The notes under the pieces were generated by a model. The model was not told the origin of the DNA and did not search any database. It saw only the letters and a list, made by a program, of their open reading frames with translations. Shown piece by piece: positions 33,910 through 44,678 of a stretch of DNA of 64,000 nucleotides. A program made the translations under genes and the position numbers. The first letter of the stretch is position 1. Every line of letters begins with the position of its first letter. The DNA comes from Listeria innocua. GTDB lineage: Bacteria; Bacillota; Bacilli; Lactobacillales; Listeriaceae. The stretch is taken from contig NZ_CP117229.1 of assembly GCF_028596125.1 (NCBI RefSeq), positions 1,162,001-1,226,000 on the forward strand. The letters run 5' to 3'.

Positions 33910-35169
33910 TTGTTTAAATTTAACGACGAAAAAGGCCAACTTAAATGCTCCTTTTGCGGAAAGACTCAAGATCAAGTACGTAAATTAGTGGCCGGTCCAG
34001 GTGTTTATATTTGTGATGAATGTATCGAGCTTTGTAATGAAATTATTGAAGAAGAGCTAGGTATTTCTGAATTTGTTGATTTTGGCGAAGTGCCAAAACC
34101 ACAAGAAATCCGTCATATATTAAGTGACTATGTTATTGGTCAAGAGCGAGCTAAAAAAGCACTCGCTGTAGCAGTTTACAATCACTACAAACGAATTAAT
34201 TCCAATGAAACAAAAGAAGACGAGGTAGAACTGTCAAAAAGTAATATTTGTTTAATTGGTCCAACAGGTAGTGGTAAAACACTTCTTGCCCAAACACTGG
34301 CGCGAATTCTTAATGTTCCGTTTGCAATTGCAGATGCAACTTCACTTACAGAAGCTGGTTACGTTGGGGAAGATGTAGAAAATATTCTTCTTAAACTAAT
34401 TCAATCTGCTGACTATGATGTTGAAAAAGCAGAAAAAGGTATTATCTACATTGATGAAATCGACAAAGTTGCTCGTAAATCCGAAAACCCATCTATTACT
34501 AGAGACGTTTCCGGTGAAGGCGTTCAACAAGCATTACTAAAAATTCTAGAAGGCACTGTCGCAAGTGTTCCTCCTCAAGGTGGTAGAAAACATCCTCATC
34601 AAGAATTAATTCAAATTGATACAGGAAATATTCTATTTATCGTTGGTGGTGCATTTGACGGAATCGAACAAATCGTTAAGAATCGAATGGGTGAAAAAGT
34701 CATTGGATTTGGAACTGATAATGCGAAACTAAAAGAAGATGAAACTTATTTATCCCGTGTCGTTCCGGAAGATTTACTGAAATTCGGCTTAATTCCTGAA
34801 TTTATCGGTCGTTTGCCGGTTATCGCGACGCTTGAACAATTAGATGAAGCAGCACTTGTTTCCATTTTGACAGAACCGAAGAATGCTTTAGTAAAACAAT
34901 ACAAACGTATGTTAGAGCTTGATGACGTAGAGCTTGAATTCGAACCAACAGCTTTAATTGAAATTGCGAAAGAAGCGATTGAACGTAAAACTGGAGCACG
35001 TGGTCTTCGTTCTATCATTGAACAAATCATGTTAGAAGTTATGTTCGAAATCCCTTCTCGTGATGACATTACTAAGTGTATTATTACTGAGAAAGCAGCG
35101 CGCGGAGAAGAAGAGCCGCAACTGCAATTAGAGGATGGCTCCATTATCCCTATTAAAACATCAGCATGA
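33910..35169 (+). CDS. clpX: ClpX ATPase subunit of ClpXP protease
   Basis: A 419-residue AAA+ unfoldase that feeds substrates into ClpP. The N-terminal zinc-binding domain has C-S-F-C-G-K near residue 14 and C-D-E-C-I near 36. Walker A is G-P-T-G-S-G-K-T (about 117), Walker B I-Y-I-D-E-I-D-K. The ClpP-contacting I-G-F loop reads V-I-G-F-G near 265. It uses a TTG start at 33910 after AAGGGG. It has its own leader of about 180 bases after tig. Confidence 0.96.
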   Translation: MFKFNDEKGQLKCSFCGKTQDQVRKLVAGPGVYICDECIELCNEIIEEELGISEFVDFGEVPKPQEIRHILSDYVIGQERAKKALAVAVYNHYKRINSNETKEDEVELSKSNICLIGPTGSGKTLLAQTLARILNVPFAIADATSLTEAGYVGEDVENILLKLIQSADYDVEKAEKGIIYIDEIDKVARKSENPSITRDVSGEGVQQALLKILEGTVASVPPQGGRKHPHQELIQIDTGNILFIVGGAFDGIEQIVKNRMGEKVIGFGTDNAKLKEDETYLSRVVPEDLLKFGLIPEFIGRLPVIATLEQLDEAALVSILTEPKNALVKQYKRMLELDDVELEFEPTALIEIAKEAIERKTGARGLRSIIEQIMLEVMFEIPSRDDITKCIITEKAARGEEEPQLQLEDGSIIPIKTSA

Positions 35170-35173
35170 TTCG

Positions 35174-35205
35174 AAATGCGCGTCGTAATTGGCGCGCATT
35201 TTTTC
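35174..35205 (+). terminator. Intrinsic terminator of clpX
   Basis: AAATGCGCG pairs with CGCGCATTT followed by T-run. Confidence 0.85.
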
Positions 35206-35288
35206 TATCAATCTAGCTTGTTTTACTGTAACATCTAGCTTGTTTCGTGCTATACTTTATTAATAATAATTGGAGAGGATAAAAAGAC

Positions 35289-35855
35289 ATGAAAAGTGAA
35301 AATAAATTTTTTTCTGGGGCATTTGGATGGATAAAAATAATTATCATTGCGCTCATACTCGCTTTCGGTATTCGCTATTTTTTAATTTCTCCAGTTACTG
35401 TTAATGGGAAATCAATGGATCCAACACTACATGACGGTGAACATCTATTTATTAACAAAATATCAGATCCAAAACGCTTTGATATTATTGTATTTCCAGC
35501 TCCTGATGAAGAAAATGCAGAATATATTAAGCGCGTAATCGGACTTCCAGGAGATAAAGTGGAGTATAAAGAAGACCAACTTTATATTAATGGTAAAAAG
35601 TATGATGAACCGTATTTAGATTCTGAGAAAAGCGCTTTAACAGGTGGTTATTTGACTACAGATGATAAGGGCGATCCTAACTTCACAATGGCTGATATTC
35701 CGTACTCTGACGGCTCTCTTACTGTTCCAGATGGCAAACTTTTTGTGTTAGGGGATAATCGTCAAGTAAGTAAGGATAGTCGCTATATCGGCTTCATATC
35801 GCAAGACACAGTTCTTGGGAAAGTAATTTCGTTTGGAAAGTCTTTGCAGCGATAA
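35289..35855 (+). CDS. sipX: Type I signal peptidase SipX
   Basis: A 188-residue signal peptidase with one N-terminal membrane helix (about 13-33). The catalytic serine is Ser42 in G-K-S-M-D-P-T and the lysine is Lys81 in Y-I-K-R-V-I-G-L-P-G-D. The G-D-N-R box near residue 155 is intact. It cleaves signal peptides of exported proteins. It is the first of three paralogues; its D-Q-L-Y-I-N-G-K-K-Y-D-E-P-Y segment is also in SipZ, so these two are closest. In Listeria all three are known and differ in substrate use and virulence role. The gene order fixes the names. Confidence 0.92.
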   Translation: MKSENKFFSGAFGWIKIIIIALILAFGIRYFLISPVTVNGKSMDPTLHDGEHLFINKISDPKRFDIIVFPAPDEENAEYIKRVIGLPGDKVEYKEDQLYINGKKYDEPYLDSEKSALTGGYLTTDDKGDPNFTMADIPYSDGSLTVPDGKLFVLGDNRQVSKDSRYIGFISQDTVLGKVISFGKSLQR

Positions 35856-35890
35856 TTTAAACCCGCGAAGAGTTCTAGGAGGAGACATAG

Positions 35891-36460
35891 ATGGCAGATT
35901 ATTTGGAAGAAAAGCCTAAGAAAAAAAGTGGGGCGCATCAATTATTAAGCTGGGTGCTTGTCATCGTAGCGGCACTTTTAATAGCATTAGTTATTCGTAA
36001 TTTTGTTATTGCACCAGTAAAAGTAGAAGGAACATCTATGGTTCCAACCTATCAAGACGGCGACCGAATTTTTATTGAAAAAATAACAAATCCAGATCAA
36101 TTTGATATTATTGTATTTGATGAACCACCAATGATTGGCTCAGGTGAACATTTTATTAAACGTGTTATCGGTATGCCGGGAGATAAAATTGCTTTTAAAA
36201 ATGGCGAATTATACTTAAATGGCAAGCGAAAAGTTGAAAGTTATTTGCCAGAAGGAACACTAACACTATGGAACCCGGACCCCACCCAAAAGCCTTACAT
36301 AGCGGATTATACGTTAGAGGATATGACGGGAGAAAGTACGGTTCCTAAAGGCAAACTATTTGTTCTTGGGGATAATCGCGGTGGTAGTTCGGATAGCCGA
36401 GTTTTTGGATTTATTGATGACAAAACTGTAAACGGCACTGTAATTCAATTTGGGAAATAA
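35891..36460 (+). CDS. sipY: Type I signal peptidase SipY
   Basis: A 189-residue signal peptidase. One membrane helix (about 20-40) follows a basic K-P-K-K-K-S start. The catalytic dyad is Ser in G-T-S-M-V-P-T (about 54) and Lys in F-I-K-R-V-I-G-M-P-G-D. The late S-S-D-S-R box is present. It differs from SipX and SipZ in the middle cap (S-Y-L-P-E-G). The ATG at 35891 follows AGGAGGAGAC, 35 bases after sipX. Confidence 0.92.
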   Translation: MADYLEEKPKKKSGAHQLLSWVLVIVAALLIALVIRNFVIAPVKVEGTSMVPTYQDGDRIFIEKITNPDQFDIIVFDEPPMIGSGEHFIKRVIGMPGDKIAFKNGELYLNGKRKVESYLPEGTLTLWNPDPTQKPYIADYTLEDMTGESTVPKGKLFVLGDNRGGSSDSRVFGFIDDKTVNGTVIQFGK

Positions 36461-36462
36461 TA

Positions 36463-36498
36463 AGAAATCCGTGAAAGTTACTTTTTCGCGGATTTCTC
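36463..36498 (+). terminator. Hairpin between sipY and sipZ
   Basis: AGAAATCCGTGAAA pairs with TTTTCGCGGATTTCT. The T-rich tail is weak, so termination may be partial. Confidence 0.55.
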
Positions 36499-36562
36499 TA
36501 TTAAATGAAAGTTTTTTCGTTTATAATGAGACTGTTAGTAAAAAATAGGGCGGTGCAGTTTT

Positions 36563-37105
36563 TTGAAGGAGAAGAATTTAAAACGGTTATGGTCTTGGAT
36601 TTGGGCGGCTGTTTTAGCAGTGTTATTAGCTGTTATAATCCGTTTTTATTTGTTCGTGCCTATTCTTGTGGATGGAATTTCGATGATGCCTACACTTCAT
36701 AGTGATGACCGTGTAATTATAAACCGTTTTGGCGAGGTAGATCGTTTTGATGTAATTGTTTTTCGTGAAGCAGATGGAAAAGAATACATTAAGCGAGTGA
36801 TTGGTTTACCTGGCGATACGGTAGAATATAAAGCAGACCAACTTTACATCAATGGAAAAAAATATGATGAACCGTATTTAGATACTTACAAAGAAAAGCT
36901 GAAAGATGGCTACTTAACAGATGATTACAGTTCTAAAGACCAACTAGATGGCGGCAAAATTCCAAAAGATACCTATTTTGTTTTAGGTGACAACCGGAGA
37001 GCGAGTAAAGACAGCCGGATAATAGGACCGATTCCGCTAAGTAAGGTACTCGGAACAACACCAATTTGTTATTGGCCAATTGAAGATGCAAAACTAATAG
37101 ATTAG
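36563..37105 (+). CDS. sipZ: Type I signal peptidase SipZ
   Basis: A 180-residue signal peptidase, the one reported as the major enzyme in Listeria. One membrane helix (about 10-30), Ser in G-I-S-M-M-P-T (about 40), Lys in Y-I-K-R-V-I-G-L-P-G-D (about 77) and a G-D-N-R-R box. It uses a TTG start at 36563 after GGGCGGTG. Close to SipX in the middle region, which suggests a duplication. rbgA follows 9 bases later. Confidence 0.92.
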   Translation: MKEKNLKRLWSWIWAAVLAVLLAVIIRFYLFVPILVDGISMMPTLHSDDRVIINRFGEVDRFDVIVFREADGKEYIKRVIGLPGDTVEYKADQLYINGKKYDEPYLDTYKEKLKDGYLTDDYSSKDQLDGGKIPKDTYFVLGDNRRASKDSRIIGPIPLSKVLGTTPICYWPIEDAKLID

Positions 37106-37114
37106 GAGTATATG

Positions 37115-37978
37115 ATGACAATTCAATGGTTTCCAGGTCATATGGCCAAAGCTCGTCGTGAGGTGACAGAAAAATTAAAACTAGTAGATGTGATTTTTGA
37201 ATTAGTGGATGCACGTATCCCGCTATCCTCATCCAATCCAATGCTAGAAGAAATTATCCACCAAAAAAGACGAGTGATTATTTTAAATAAAGCAGATACA
37301 GCTGATGAGAAAACAACCAAAGAATGGATTGATTATTTTGCTGAGAAAGGCTTACCAGCAGTAGCAGTAAATGCTCAAGAAGGAAAAGGCCTATTCAAAA
37401 TCGAACAAGCGGCTGAAAAATTAATGGCCGAAAAGTTTGAACGTTTAAGAAGTAAAGGAATGAAACCAAGAGCAATTCGCGCGATGATACTCGGAATCCC
37501 GAATGTAGGAAAATCAACATTGATTAATCGTTTGGCGAAAAAGAATATTGCGCGAACTGGTAATAAACCAGGGGTAACTAAAGCTCAACAATGGATCAAA
37601 GTAGGGAAAACATTAGAACTTCTTGATACACCAGGAATTCTATGGCCTAAATTTGAAGATCAAGAAATAGGATATAAGTTAGCTTTAACAGGTGCGATTA
37701 AAGACGATTTATTACAAATGGAAGAAATTGCGGGTTATGGATTACGTTTCTTAGAAAAACATTACCCCGATCGCCTTCAAAACTGGCTAAAAGTAGAGAA
37801 AGTTTCAGAAGATCCAATTGAAACACTAGCTTTTATAGCTGAAAAAAGAGGACTTCTAGATCGTTATAATGATCCTGATTATTCACGCGCAGCTGAGACT
37901 GTTGTTCGAGAAATCCGTCAACAAAAATTAGGAAGAATGTCTTTTGATTTCCCTAATTGGGAAGACGATGCTGAATGA
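37115..37978 (+). CDS. rbgA: Ribosome biogenesis GTPase RbgA (YlqF)
   Basis: A 287-residue circularly permuted GTPase needed for late 50S subunit assembly (uL16 incorporation). The G4 motif N-K-A-D comes first (about 59), then G1 G-I-P-N-V-G-K-S-T (about 127) and G3 D-T-P-G (about 172), with an ANTAR-like RNA-binding tail. The start [12 protein letters not shown] at 37115 is standard. An ATG one codon earlier is too near AGGAG. Overlaps rnhB by 4 bases. Confidence 0.95.
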   Translation: MTIQWFPGHMAKARREVTEKLKLVDVIFELVDARIPLSSSNPMLEEIIHQKRRVIILNKADTADEKTTKEWIDYFAEKGLPAVAVNAQEGKGLFKIEQAAEKLMAEKFERLRSKGMKPRAIRAMILGIPNVGKSTLINRLAKKNIARTGNKPGVTKAQQWIKVGKTLELLDTPGILWPKFEDQEIGYKLALTGAIKDDLLQMEEIAGYGLRFLEKHYPDRLQNWLKVEKVSEDPIETLAFIAEKRGLLDRYNDPDYSRAAETVVREIRQQKLGRMSFDFPNWEDDAE

Positions 37979-38760
37979 GTGAATCTATCGCTGTTATCCG
38001 AGAAAAACTCAGCCTAGTGACCTCAGAACAAGACCCTTTTTTTCAACTTTGCACTCAAGACGAACGAAAAGGTGTACAGAAACTTCTTCAATCGACCCGA
38101 AAAAAATGGGAAAAAGAAGCAAAATTAGCTGCAAAATTAATAGAAATGAAACGCTATGAAACAGATCTTTTTAAGCAAGGTTTTCAGTATATCGCTGGTG
38201 TAGATGAGGTGGGGCGCGGTCCGCTAGCAGGTCCAGTAGTGGCTGCTGCAGTCATTTTACCAGCTGATTTTTCTGTCGTTGGGATCAATGATTCTAAACA
38301 GCTAAATGAGGCTAAACGAGATATACTTTTTGATGTTATAAAAGAAGAAGCCATCTCCATCGGTATCGGAATTATTGACCATGATGTAATTGATCAAGTA
38401 AACATCTATGAAGCAACAAAAATAGCTATGCGCACAGCTTTAGAAGAGTTGAATCCAGCGCCTGACTTCGTCCTAATTGATGCGATGCCACTGAAATATT
38501 CTGAATCAGAGTTATCGCTTATAAAAGGAGATACGAAAAGTATTTCTATCGCTGCTGCCTCTATCATCGCCAAAGTTACAAGAGATAGAATGATGCAACA
38601 GTATGATGAATTATATCCAGGGTATGATTTTGCAAACAATATGGGTTACGGGACGAAAAAACATTTGAATGGCTTAGATACTATCGGAATTTGTCCAATT
38701 CACAGGTTAAGCTTTTCTCCTGTAAAAGAAGCAAAGTTACATTTTGAGAGTCTAAAATAG
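37975..38760 (+). CDS. rnhB: Ribonuclease HII
   Basis: A 261-residue enzyme that removes ribonucleotides from DNA duplexes. The [13 protein letters not shown] motif (about 75) carries the first Asp and Glu. Further acidic residues lie in L-I-D-A-M and a K-G-D segment. The 70-residue N-terminal extension is helical and typical of Firmicute RnhB. The start ATG overlaps the rbgA stop as ATGA, so the pair is coupled, as in Bacillus. Confidence 0.95.
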   Translation: MSESIAVIREKLSLVTSEQDPFFQLCTQDERKGVQKLLQSTRKKWEKEAKLAAKLIEMKRYETDLFKQGFQYIAGVDEVGRGPLAGPVVAAAVILPADFSVVGINDSKQLNEAKRDILFDVIKEEAISIGIGIIDHDVIDQVNIYEATKIAMRTALEELNPAPDFVLIDAMPLKYSESELSLIKGDTKSISIAAASIIAKVTRDRMMQQYDELYPGYDFANNMGYGTKKHLNGLDTIGICPIHRLSFSPVKEAKLHFESLK

Positions 38761-38774
38761 CTAAATACTTAAAG

Positions 38775-38812
38775 CAAAAGCGTATTTTCTTAATAGAAAG
38801 TACGCTTTTTTG
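38775..38812 (+). terminator. Intrinsic terminator of rnhB
   Basis: AAAAGCGTA and TACGCTTTT pair around an inner TTCT/AGAA stem, followed by T-run. Confidence 0.8.
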
Positions 38813-38894
38813 AGCTGAAAAGAAAATTTTACCGATTTTACAAAAAGAGCTAATCTTTGTACACTTGTGAATAACTATCACGGAGGTGCAGAAG

Positions 38895-39755
38895 ATGAAC
38901 TTTAAAGAACGAGAAACTTGGTTAAAAATCGCTTCATGTAAATCTATTTCCGCTAAAAAAAGGGCAGTTATCTGGCAAAAAATTACCACTTTTAATTGTT
39001 GGGAGATGTCGATTGAACAGATTGCAACTCATTTTTTTACTGCGGACAAAAAAGAACAAATAATTACTGAATTAGAGGAAGCAGCAATTTATTCGCCAGA
39101 AGAAGCGAGTGTGGTCTGTATTCTTGATGAAAACTACCCCGAGTTACTTAAAGAAATATATGAAGCACCACCGCTTTTGTTTTATAAAGGAAATCTAGAC
39201 CTATTAAAAAAACAAGCTATTGCAATTGTAGGGACACGACGAATGAGTGAGTATGGTAGAAAAGCATGTGCGTCACTTGCCGCTGAACTTTCAAATCATG
39301 GCTTTGCGATAGTTAGTGGACTTGCGCTTGGAATAGATGCTGAAGCGCACAAAGCTAGCCTCCGTAATAGCGGCGCCACCATTGCAGTACTTGGATCTGG
39401 AGTAAATAAAATTTATCCTCGGACGAATGAACTACTAGCCAAAGAAGTAATCACGCAAGGTTTACTTCTTAGCGAGTATTTACCAAATGAAGAAGCAAGA
39501 AGATGGTATTTTCCTGAGCGCAACCGTATTATTAGTGGCTTAGCTCTTGGTACGGTTATTATTGAAGCTGCCGAGAGAAGTGGATCCTTAATAACAGCTG
39601 ACTTTGCTTTGGAACAAAATAGACAAGTTTTTGCGGTTCCCGGTAATATTTATATTGATACTTGGAGAGGTACAAACCGTTTGATTCAAGAAGGTGCGAA
39701 ATTAGTTTTAAATGCAAACAATATAATAGAAGAATTTTTTCAAATTAAGCCATAA
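38895..39755 (+). CDS. dprA: DNA processing protein DprA (Smf)
   Basis: A 286-residue protein with a Rossmann-like core from about residue 100: I-V-G-T-R-R, then G-L-A-L-G-I-D-A-E-A-H, P-R-T-N, F-P-E-R-N-R-I-I-S-G and a long S-G-S-L-I-T-A-D helix. DprA loads RecA on single-stranded DNA during natural transformation. The C-terminal winged-helix domain seen in some relatives is missing, as in Bacillus. The ATG at 38895 follows GGAGG. It precedes topA, the usual Bacilli order. Confidence 0.93.
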   Translation: MNFKERETWLKIASCKSISAKKRAVIWQKITTFNCWEMSIEQIATHFFTADKKEQIITELEEAAIYSPEEASVVCILDENYPELLKEIYEAPPLLFYKGNLDLLKKQAIAIVGTRRMSEYGRKACASLAAELSNHGFAIVSGLALGIDAEAHKASLRNSGATIAVLGSGVNKIYPRTNELLAKEVITQGLLLSEYLPNEEARRWYFPERNRIISGLALGTVIIEAAERSGSLITADFALEQNRQVFAVPGNIYIDTWRGTNRLIQEGAKLVLNANNIIEEFFQIKP

Positions 39756-39871
39756 AAGTAGTCAAATTATCCTTTTTAAGTGATTTGACTTGCAATTCCT
39801 GATTTTTTAAGATAAGTTTGCTAAAGAAAGCTGTTTTACAACACATAAAATGGATTTTTTAATAAAAGTCA

Positions 39872-39900
39872 TTGACAAACCCAGTAGGAAGGGCTAATAT
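39872..39900 (+). promoter_or_regulatory. SigmaA promoter of topA
   Basis: Perfect -35 TTGACA (39872-39877), 17-base spacer, -10 TAATAT (39895-39900), leaving a leader of about 118 bases. Confidence 0.75.
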
Positions 39901-40024
39901 TTACTACTGAATTATGTGAAAAGTCAGCATGCAAACTTATTGAACGCGAGGCTAAGACTGTAATAGTATAATAGCAACTAGTTAAGCCCGTGTATTGACC
40001 CAAATCAGGGAGGAATATATAGAT

Positions 40025-42103
40025 ATGGCAGATTATTTAGTGATTGTAGAGTCACCTGCAAAAGCAAAAACAATTGAAAAGTATTTAGGAAAGAAATTTA
40101 AAGTTAAAGCTTCGATGGGACATGTTAGGGATTTACCAAAGAGTCAGATGGGTGTAGATACTGAACATGACTACGAACCTCGTTACATTACGATTCGCGG
40201 AAAAGGCCCTGTTTTGAAAGATTTAAAACAAGCGGCTAAAAAAGCGAAAAAAGTCTATCTCGCAGCCGATCCAGATCGCGAAGGAGAAGCAATTGCATGG
40301 CATTTAGCCAATAGTCTTGATTTAGATCAATCAGATAAATTACGTGTGGTGTTTAATGAAATTACAAAAGAAGCTGTAAAAGAATCATTCAAGACACCAA
40401 GAAAAATTGATATGGACCTTGTGAACGCTCAACAAGCACGGAGGATTTTAGACCGTTTAGTAGGTTATAATATCAGTCCTATCTTATGGAAGAAAGTTAA
40501 AAAAGGTCTAAGTGCGGGACGTGTGCAATCGATTGCGCTACGAATTATTATTGATCGCGAAAAAGAAATAAATAATTTCAAACCAGAAGAATATTGGACA
40601 ATTGACGGGAACTTCCTAAAAGGTAAGAAAAAATTCCAAGCTAATTTTTATGGCGTGAATGGTAAGAAGAGAAAACTTTCCACTGCTGATGACGTAAAAG
40701 AAGTAATGTCAGCAATTAAAGGTAAAACATTTGATGTAACTGACGTAACTAAAAAAGAAAGACTTAGAAACCCAGCAGCACCATTTACTACCTCAAGTTT
40801 ACAACAAGAAGCAGCACGGAAATTAAATTATCGTACTAGAAAAACGATGATGCTTGCTCAACAACTATATGAAGGAATCACACTTGGAAAACAAGGTACA
40901 GTAGGTCTAATCACATACATGCGTACTGACTCTACTCGTATTGCAGATTCCGCCATTCTAGAAGCAAGTAATTATATTAAAGAAACATACGGAGCTGAAT
41001 TTTCCCGTAATCATAAACGGTCTGATAAAAATGCTAAAGGCGCACAAGATGCCCATGAAGCAATCCGTCCAACAAGCGCTATGAGAAGTCCTCAAGAAGT
41101 GAAAGAATATCTAACTCGAGATCAACTTCGATTATATCGCTTGATCTGGGAACGTTTTATTGCTAGCCAAATGACACCAGCTGTCCTAGATACAATGCGA
41201 GTTGATTTGGATAATAATGGTGTTAACTTTAGAGCAAACGGATCGAAAATCAAATTCCATGGTTTTATGAAAGTCTATGTTGAAAGTAACGATGATAATA
41301 CGGAAGAAAAAGAAAATATTTTACCGGATTTGAAAAAAGGAGACAAGGTGCAGTCCGAATCACTCGAACAGCGTCAACATTTCACACAGCCACCTCCACG
41401 TTACACAGAAGCTAGATTAGTAAAAACACTTGAAGAAATTGGTATTGGTCGACCATCGACGTATTCACCGACATTAGATACAATCCAGCGTAGAAATTAT
41501 GTTTCGCTAACAAATAAACGTTTTGTTCCAACTGAACTTGGTGAAATCGTCAATGAAATGATTGAGGAATATTTCCCTGAAATTTTAGATGTGAAGTTCA
41601 CTGCTAATATGGAAAGCGAATTAGATGAAGTGGAGCACGGTGAAGTTGAATGGGTCAAAGTTATCGATGAGTTTTATAAACAATTTGAACCAAACGTTAT
41701 TAAAGCTGATGCCGAAATGGAAAAAATCGAAATTAAAGATGAACCAGCCGGTATCGATTGTGACCTATGCGGGGCACCAATGGTATACAAAATGGGTAAA
41801 TATGGTAAGTTTCTTGCGTGCAGCAGATTTCCAGATTGCCGAAATACAAAAGCAATCGTTAAAGAAATCGGCGTGACTTGTCCGAAATGTGAAAAAGGAC
41901 ATGTAATAGAAAGAAAAAGCAAGAAAAAACGTATTTTCTACGGATGTGATCGCTATCCAGATTGTGATTACGTTTCTTGGGATAAACCAGTCGAAAGAGC
42001 TTGCCCGAAATGTAATAAGCGTGCATTAGTAGAGAAGAAATTGAAAAAAGGCGTACAAGTACAATGTACAAATTGTGATTATAAAGAATCCACACAACAA
42101 TAA
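40025..42103 (+). CDS. topA: DNA topoisomerase I
   Basis: A 692-residue type IA topoisomerase that relaxes negative supercoils. Toprim domain at the start ([10 protein letters not shown], then D-P-D-R-E-G-E), active-site tyrosine in Y-M-R-T-D-S-T (about 300). Three C4 zinc fingers lie in the last 120 residues (C-D-L-C-G-A, C-P-K-C-E, C-P-K-C-N-K). The ATG at 40025 follows GGGAGGAA and starts [11 protein letters not shown]. Likely in one transcript with trmFO. Confidence 0.96.
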   Translation: MADYLVIVESPAKAKTIEKYLGKKFKVKASMGHVRDLPKSQMGVDTEHDYEPRYITIRGKGPVLKDLKQAAKKAKKVYLAADPDREGEAIAWHLANSLDLDQSDKLRVVFNEITKEAVKESFKTPRKIDMDLVNAQQARRILDRLVGYNISPILWKKVKKGLSAGRVQSIALRIIIDREKEINNFKPEEYWTIDGNFLKGKKKFQANFYGVNGKKRKLSTADDVKEVMSAIKGKTFDVTDVTKKERLRNPAAPFTTSSLQQEAARKLNYRTRKTMMLAQQLYEGITLGKQGTVGLITYMRTDSTRIADSAILEASNYIKETYGAEFSRNHKRSDKNAKGAQDAHEAIRPTSAMRSPQEVKEYLTRDQLRLYRLIWERFIASQMTPAVLDTMRVDLDNNGVNFRANGSKIKFHGFMKVYVESNDDNTEEKENILPDLKKGDKVQSESLEQRQHFTQPPPRYTEARLVKTLEEIGIGRPSTYSPTLDTIQRRNYVSLTNKRFVPTELGEIVNEMIEEYFPEILDVKFTANMESELDEVEHGEVEWVKVIDEFYKQFEPNVIKADAEMEKIEIKDEPAGIDCDLCGAPMVYKMGKYGKFLACSRFPDCRNTKAIVKEIGVTCPKCEKGHVIERKSKKKRIFYGCDRYPDCDYVSWDKPVERACPKCNKRALVEKKLKKGVQVQCTNCDYKESTQQ

Positions 42104-42166
42104 ATGGAAAAATGGCAGCACTCGGATAGTTCCTGTGTTGCCATTGTTGCGCGAGGAGGCGGACAA

Positions 42167-43471
42167 ATGGAAAAAAGTGTTAATGTAATTGGAGCAGGAT
42201 TAGCTGGCAGTGAAGCAGCTTGGCAACTTGTAAAACGAGGTGTAAAGGTAGATTTATACGAAATGAGACCGGTAAAGCAAACACCAGCTCATCATACTGA
42301 TAAATTTGCGGAGTTAGTATGTACCAATTCACTGCGAGCTAATGGCTTAACTAATGCGGTGGGCGTAATTAAAGAAGAAATGCGGTTACTTGACTCGATT
42401 ATTATTGAATCAGCTGACAAAGCTTCTGTGCCAGCTGGAGGAGCACTTGCAGTTGATCGCCATGAATTTTCTGGCTATATCACGGACAAAGTGAAAAATC
42501 ATCCACTCGTTACAATTCATACTGAAGAAGTCACATCTATTCCAGAAGGACCAACCATCATTGCAACAGGTCCACTGACTAGCCCAGCTCTAGCCGAAGA
42601 AATTAAACGCTTAACGGGTGAAGAGTATCTTTATTTTTATGATGCAGCAGCGCCTATTATTGAAAAAGATAGTATCGACATGGATAAAGTATATTTAAAA
42701 TCAAGATATGATAAAGGGGAAGCAGCTTATCTAAACTGCCCAATGTCAGAAGAAGAATTTAACACTTTTTATGAAGCATTAGTAACTGCCGAAACAGCCG
42801 CATTAAAAGAATTTGAAAAAGAGGTTTTCTTTGAAGGATGTATGCCGATAGAAGTAATGGCAAAACGTGGTATTAAAACAATGCTATTTGGCCCACTTAA
42901 ACCAGTTGGATTAGAAGATCCAAAAACTGGCAAAAGACCATATGCAGTGTTGCAATTAAGACAAGATGATGCAGCAGGGACGCTTTATAACATGGTAGGC
43001 TTCCAAACGCATCTTAAATGGGGCGAACAAAAACGTGTATTTGGCTTAATTCCAGGCCTAGAAAATGCGGAAATTGTTCGTTATGGAGTAATGCACCGAA
43101 ACACATTTATTAACTCACCGACTGTACTTGAGCCAACCTATCAATTGAAAACGAGAAATGACTTATTTTTCGCTGGTCAAATGACTGGTGTGGAAGGTTA
43201 TGTGGAGTCAGCAGCTAGCGGACTTGCAGCAGGAATCAATGCAGCTAATTTTGTACAAGACAAAGAGCCGATTGTTTTCCCTCCTGAGTCTGCGATTGGA
43301 AGTTTAGCAAATTACATTACAAGTGCTAGTAAGAAATCTTTCCAACCAATGAATGTAAATTTCGGTCTATTTCCGGAGTTACCAACTAAGATTCGCGCTA
43401 AACAAGAGCGTAATGAAAAATTGGCTGAAAGAGCATTAGATGCAATAAAAAAGGTTGCAGAACAACTTTAA
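42167..43471 (+). CDS. trmFO: tRNA (uracil-54-C5)-methyltransferase TrmFO
   Basis: A 434-residue folate- and FAD-dependent enzyme that makes m5U54 in the tRNA T-loop. The FAD-binding [12 protein letters not shown] begins at residue 7. Further TrmFO marks are C-T-N-S-L-R near 51, F-E-G-C-M-P-I-E near 219 and G-Q-M-T-G-V-E-G-Y near 340. The ATG at 42167 follows GCGAGGAGGC. The older name gid is used in many Listeria annotations. It lies 63 bases after topA, with a small hairpin between. Confidence 0.95.
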   Translation: MEKSVNVIGAGLAGSEAAWQLVKRGVKVDLYEMRPVKQTPAHHTDKFAELVCTNSLRANGLTNAVGVIKEEMRLLDSIIIESADKASVPAGGALAVDRHEFSGYITDKVKNHPLVTIHTEEVTSIPEGPTIIATGPLTSPALAEEIKRLTGEEYLYFYDAAAPIIEKDSIDMDKVYLKSRYDKGEAAYLNCPMSEEEFNTFYEALVTAETAALKEFEKEVFFEGCMPIEVMAKRGIKTMLFGPLKPVGLEDPKTGKRPYAVLQLRQDDAAGTLYNMVGFQTHLKWGEQKRVFGLIPGLENAEIVRYGVMHRNTFINSPTVLEPTYQLKTRNDLFFAGQMTGVEGYVESAASGLAAGINAANFVQDKEPIVFPPESAIGSLANYITSASKKSFQPMNVNFGLFPELPTKIRAKQERNEKLAERALDAIKKVAEQL

Positions 43472-43501
43472 AAACACTATAATAATTGAGGACTATTCTT
43501 T

Positions 43502-43574
43502 GCTGTTCTTTTCATCACGATTATCGCTTTTATATTTTTAAGAGATTCGATAGTGATGAAAAGGCAGTTTTTCT
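43502..43574 (+). terminator. Intrinsic terminator of topA-trmFO
   Basis: CTTTTCATCAC plus an inner ATTATCG pairs with CGATAGTGATGAAAAG, followed by GCAG and a T-run. A long imperfect stem. Confidence 0.7.
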
Positions 43575-43700
43575 TTCGAGTGAATGGTCTAGACAAATCA
43601 CGTTAATAAATGTTGACTTTTTCACATAAAAGCTTAGATTAAATTGAATTGATTATAAATCCTGATTAATTCGAAAAGTTGCGAAAAATGTATAAAATTA

Positions 43701-43729
43701 TTGCAACGTGCATATTCTTATGTTAACAT
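43701..43729 (+). promoter_or_regulatory. SigmaA promoter of the xerC-hslVU-codY operon
   Basis: -35 TTGCAA (43701-43706), 17-base spacer, -10 TAACAT (43724-43729). The -10 lies inside the palindrome ATGTTAACAT. Confidence 0.6.
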
Positions 43730-43754
43730 GATAGTGTTTGAGAGGTGTATTCGC

Positions 43755-44657
43755 ATGACGCAAGAGGGGCAGTTAGAGAAGCGATTTCTTGACTATCTTC
43801 ACTCAGAACGAAATTATTCAGAACATACAAGTACGGCTTATGAAAATGATTTAAGTGATTTTCGTCGCTTCTTAAATGAACAAGCTATTATAGAGTATCA
43901 ACAAGTTACATTTTTAGACGTTCGAATTTATTTAACTGAATTAAAGCAAAAATCTTTTTCTAGAACAACTGTAGCTCGAAAGATTTCAAGTTTACGGAGT
44001 TTTTACACTTTTCTTTTAAGGGAGAATGTGATTACTGAAAACCCATTTACCTACGTTTCACATGCGAAAAATCAGCTAAGGCTTCCCAAATTTTTCTATT
44101 CAGAAGAAATGGAAGCTTTGTTTCAAGTGGTTTATGAAGATAATGAAACGCTTACACTGAGAGATCGAGTGATTTTAGAGGTGCTCTATGGTACTGGAAT
44201 TCGGGTGAGTGAATGTGCAGGAATCATGCTTTCTGACTTAGATACATCTTATCAAGCAATTCTGATTCGAGGAAAAGGGAATAAAGAACGCTATGTACCG
44301 TTTGGTGCCTATGCGGAAGATGCGATAACAGATTATTTAAGTGGGCGAATAGAATTAATGACTCGTTTCAAAAAAACGCATGACTCATTACTTATTAATC
44401 ATTACGGAGATCCGCTTACAACAAGAGGGATTAGATATTGTTTAACGAAAATAATTAGTAAAGCTTCATTAACTCGAAAAATCCATCCGCATATGCTACG
44501 CCACACCTTTGCGACGGACTTACTTAACAACGGTGCGGATATGAGGACGGTACAGGAGTTGCTTGGACATGCTAGCTTATCATCCACCCAGATATATACG
44601 CACGTGACAAAAGAACATTTAAAATCTACTTATATGAAACATCATCCGAGAGCTTAA
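43755..44657 (+). CDS. xerC: Tyrosine recombinase XerC (CodV)
   Basis: A 300-residue site-specific recombinase that resolves chromosome dimers at dif together with XerD. The N-terminal SAM-like core-binding domain spans about 1-95. Catalytic residues are Arg in G-T-G-I-R-V-S-E near 150, H-M-L-R-H-T-F near 243, H in G-H-A-S and Tyr in Q-I-Y-T-H. The start at 43755 follows GAGAGGTG. First gene of the codV-clpQ-clpY-codY operon as in Bacillus. Confidence 0.95.
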   Translation: MTQEGQLEKRFLDYLHSERNYSEHTSTAYENDLSDFRRFLNEQAIIEYQQVTFLDVRIYLTELKQKSFSRTTVARKISSLRSFYTFLLRENVITENPFTYVSHAKNQLRLPKFFYSEEMEALFQVVYEDNETLTLRDRVILEVLYGTGIRVSECAGIMLSDLDTSYQAILIRGKGNKERYVPFGAYAEDAITDYLSGRIELMTRFKKTHDSLLINHYGDPLTTRGIRYCLTKIISKASLTRKIHPHMLRHTFATDLLNNGADMRTVQELLGHASLSSTQIYTHVTKEHLKSTYMKHHPRA

Positions 44658-44678
44658 ATTTGGAGGAGGTTAAGGAAA

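Noticed and set aside
43720-43729. PrfA box at the xerC promoter (ATGTTAACAT)
   Set aside because: The palindrome has the halves in the wrong order for TTAACANNTGTTAA and overlaps the -10 instead of lying near -41.
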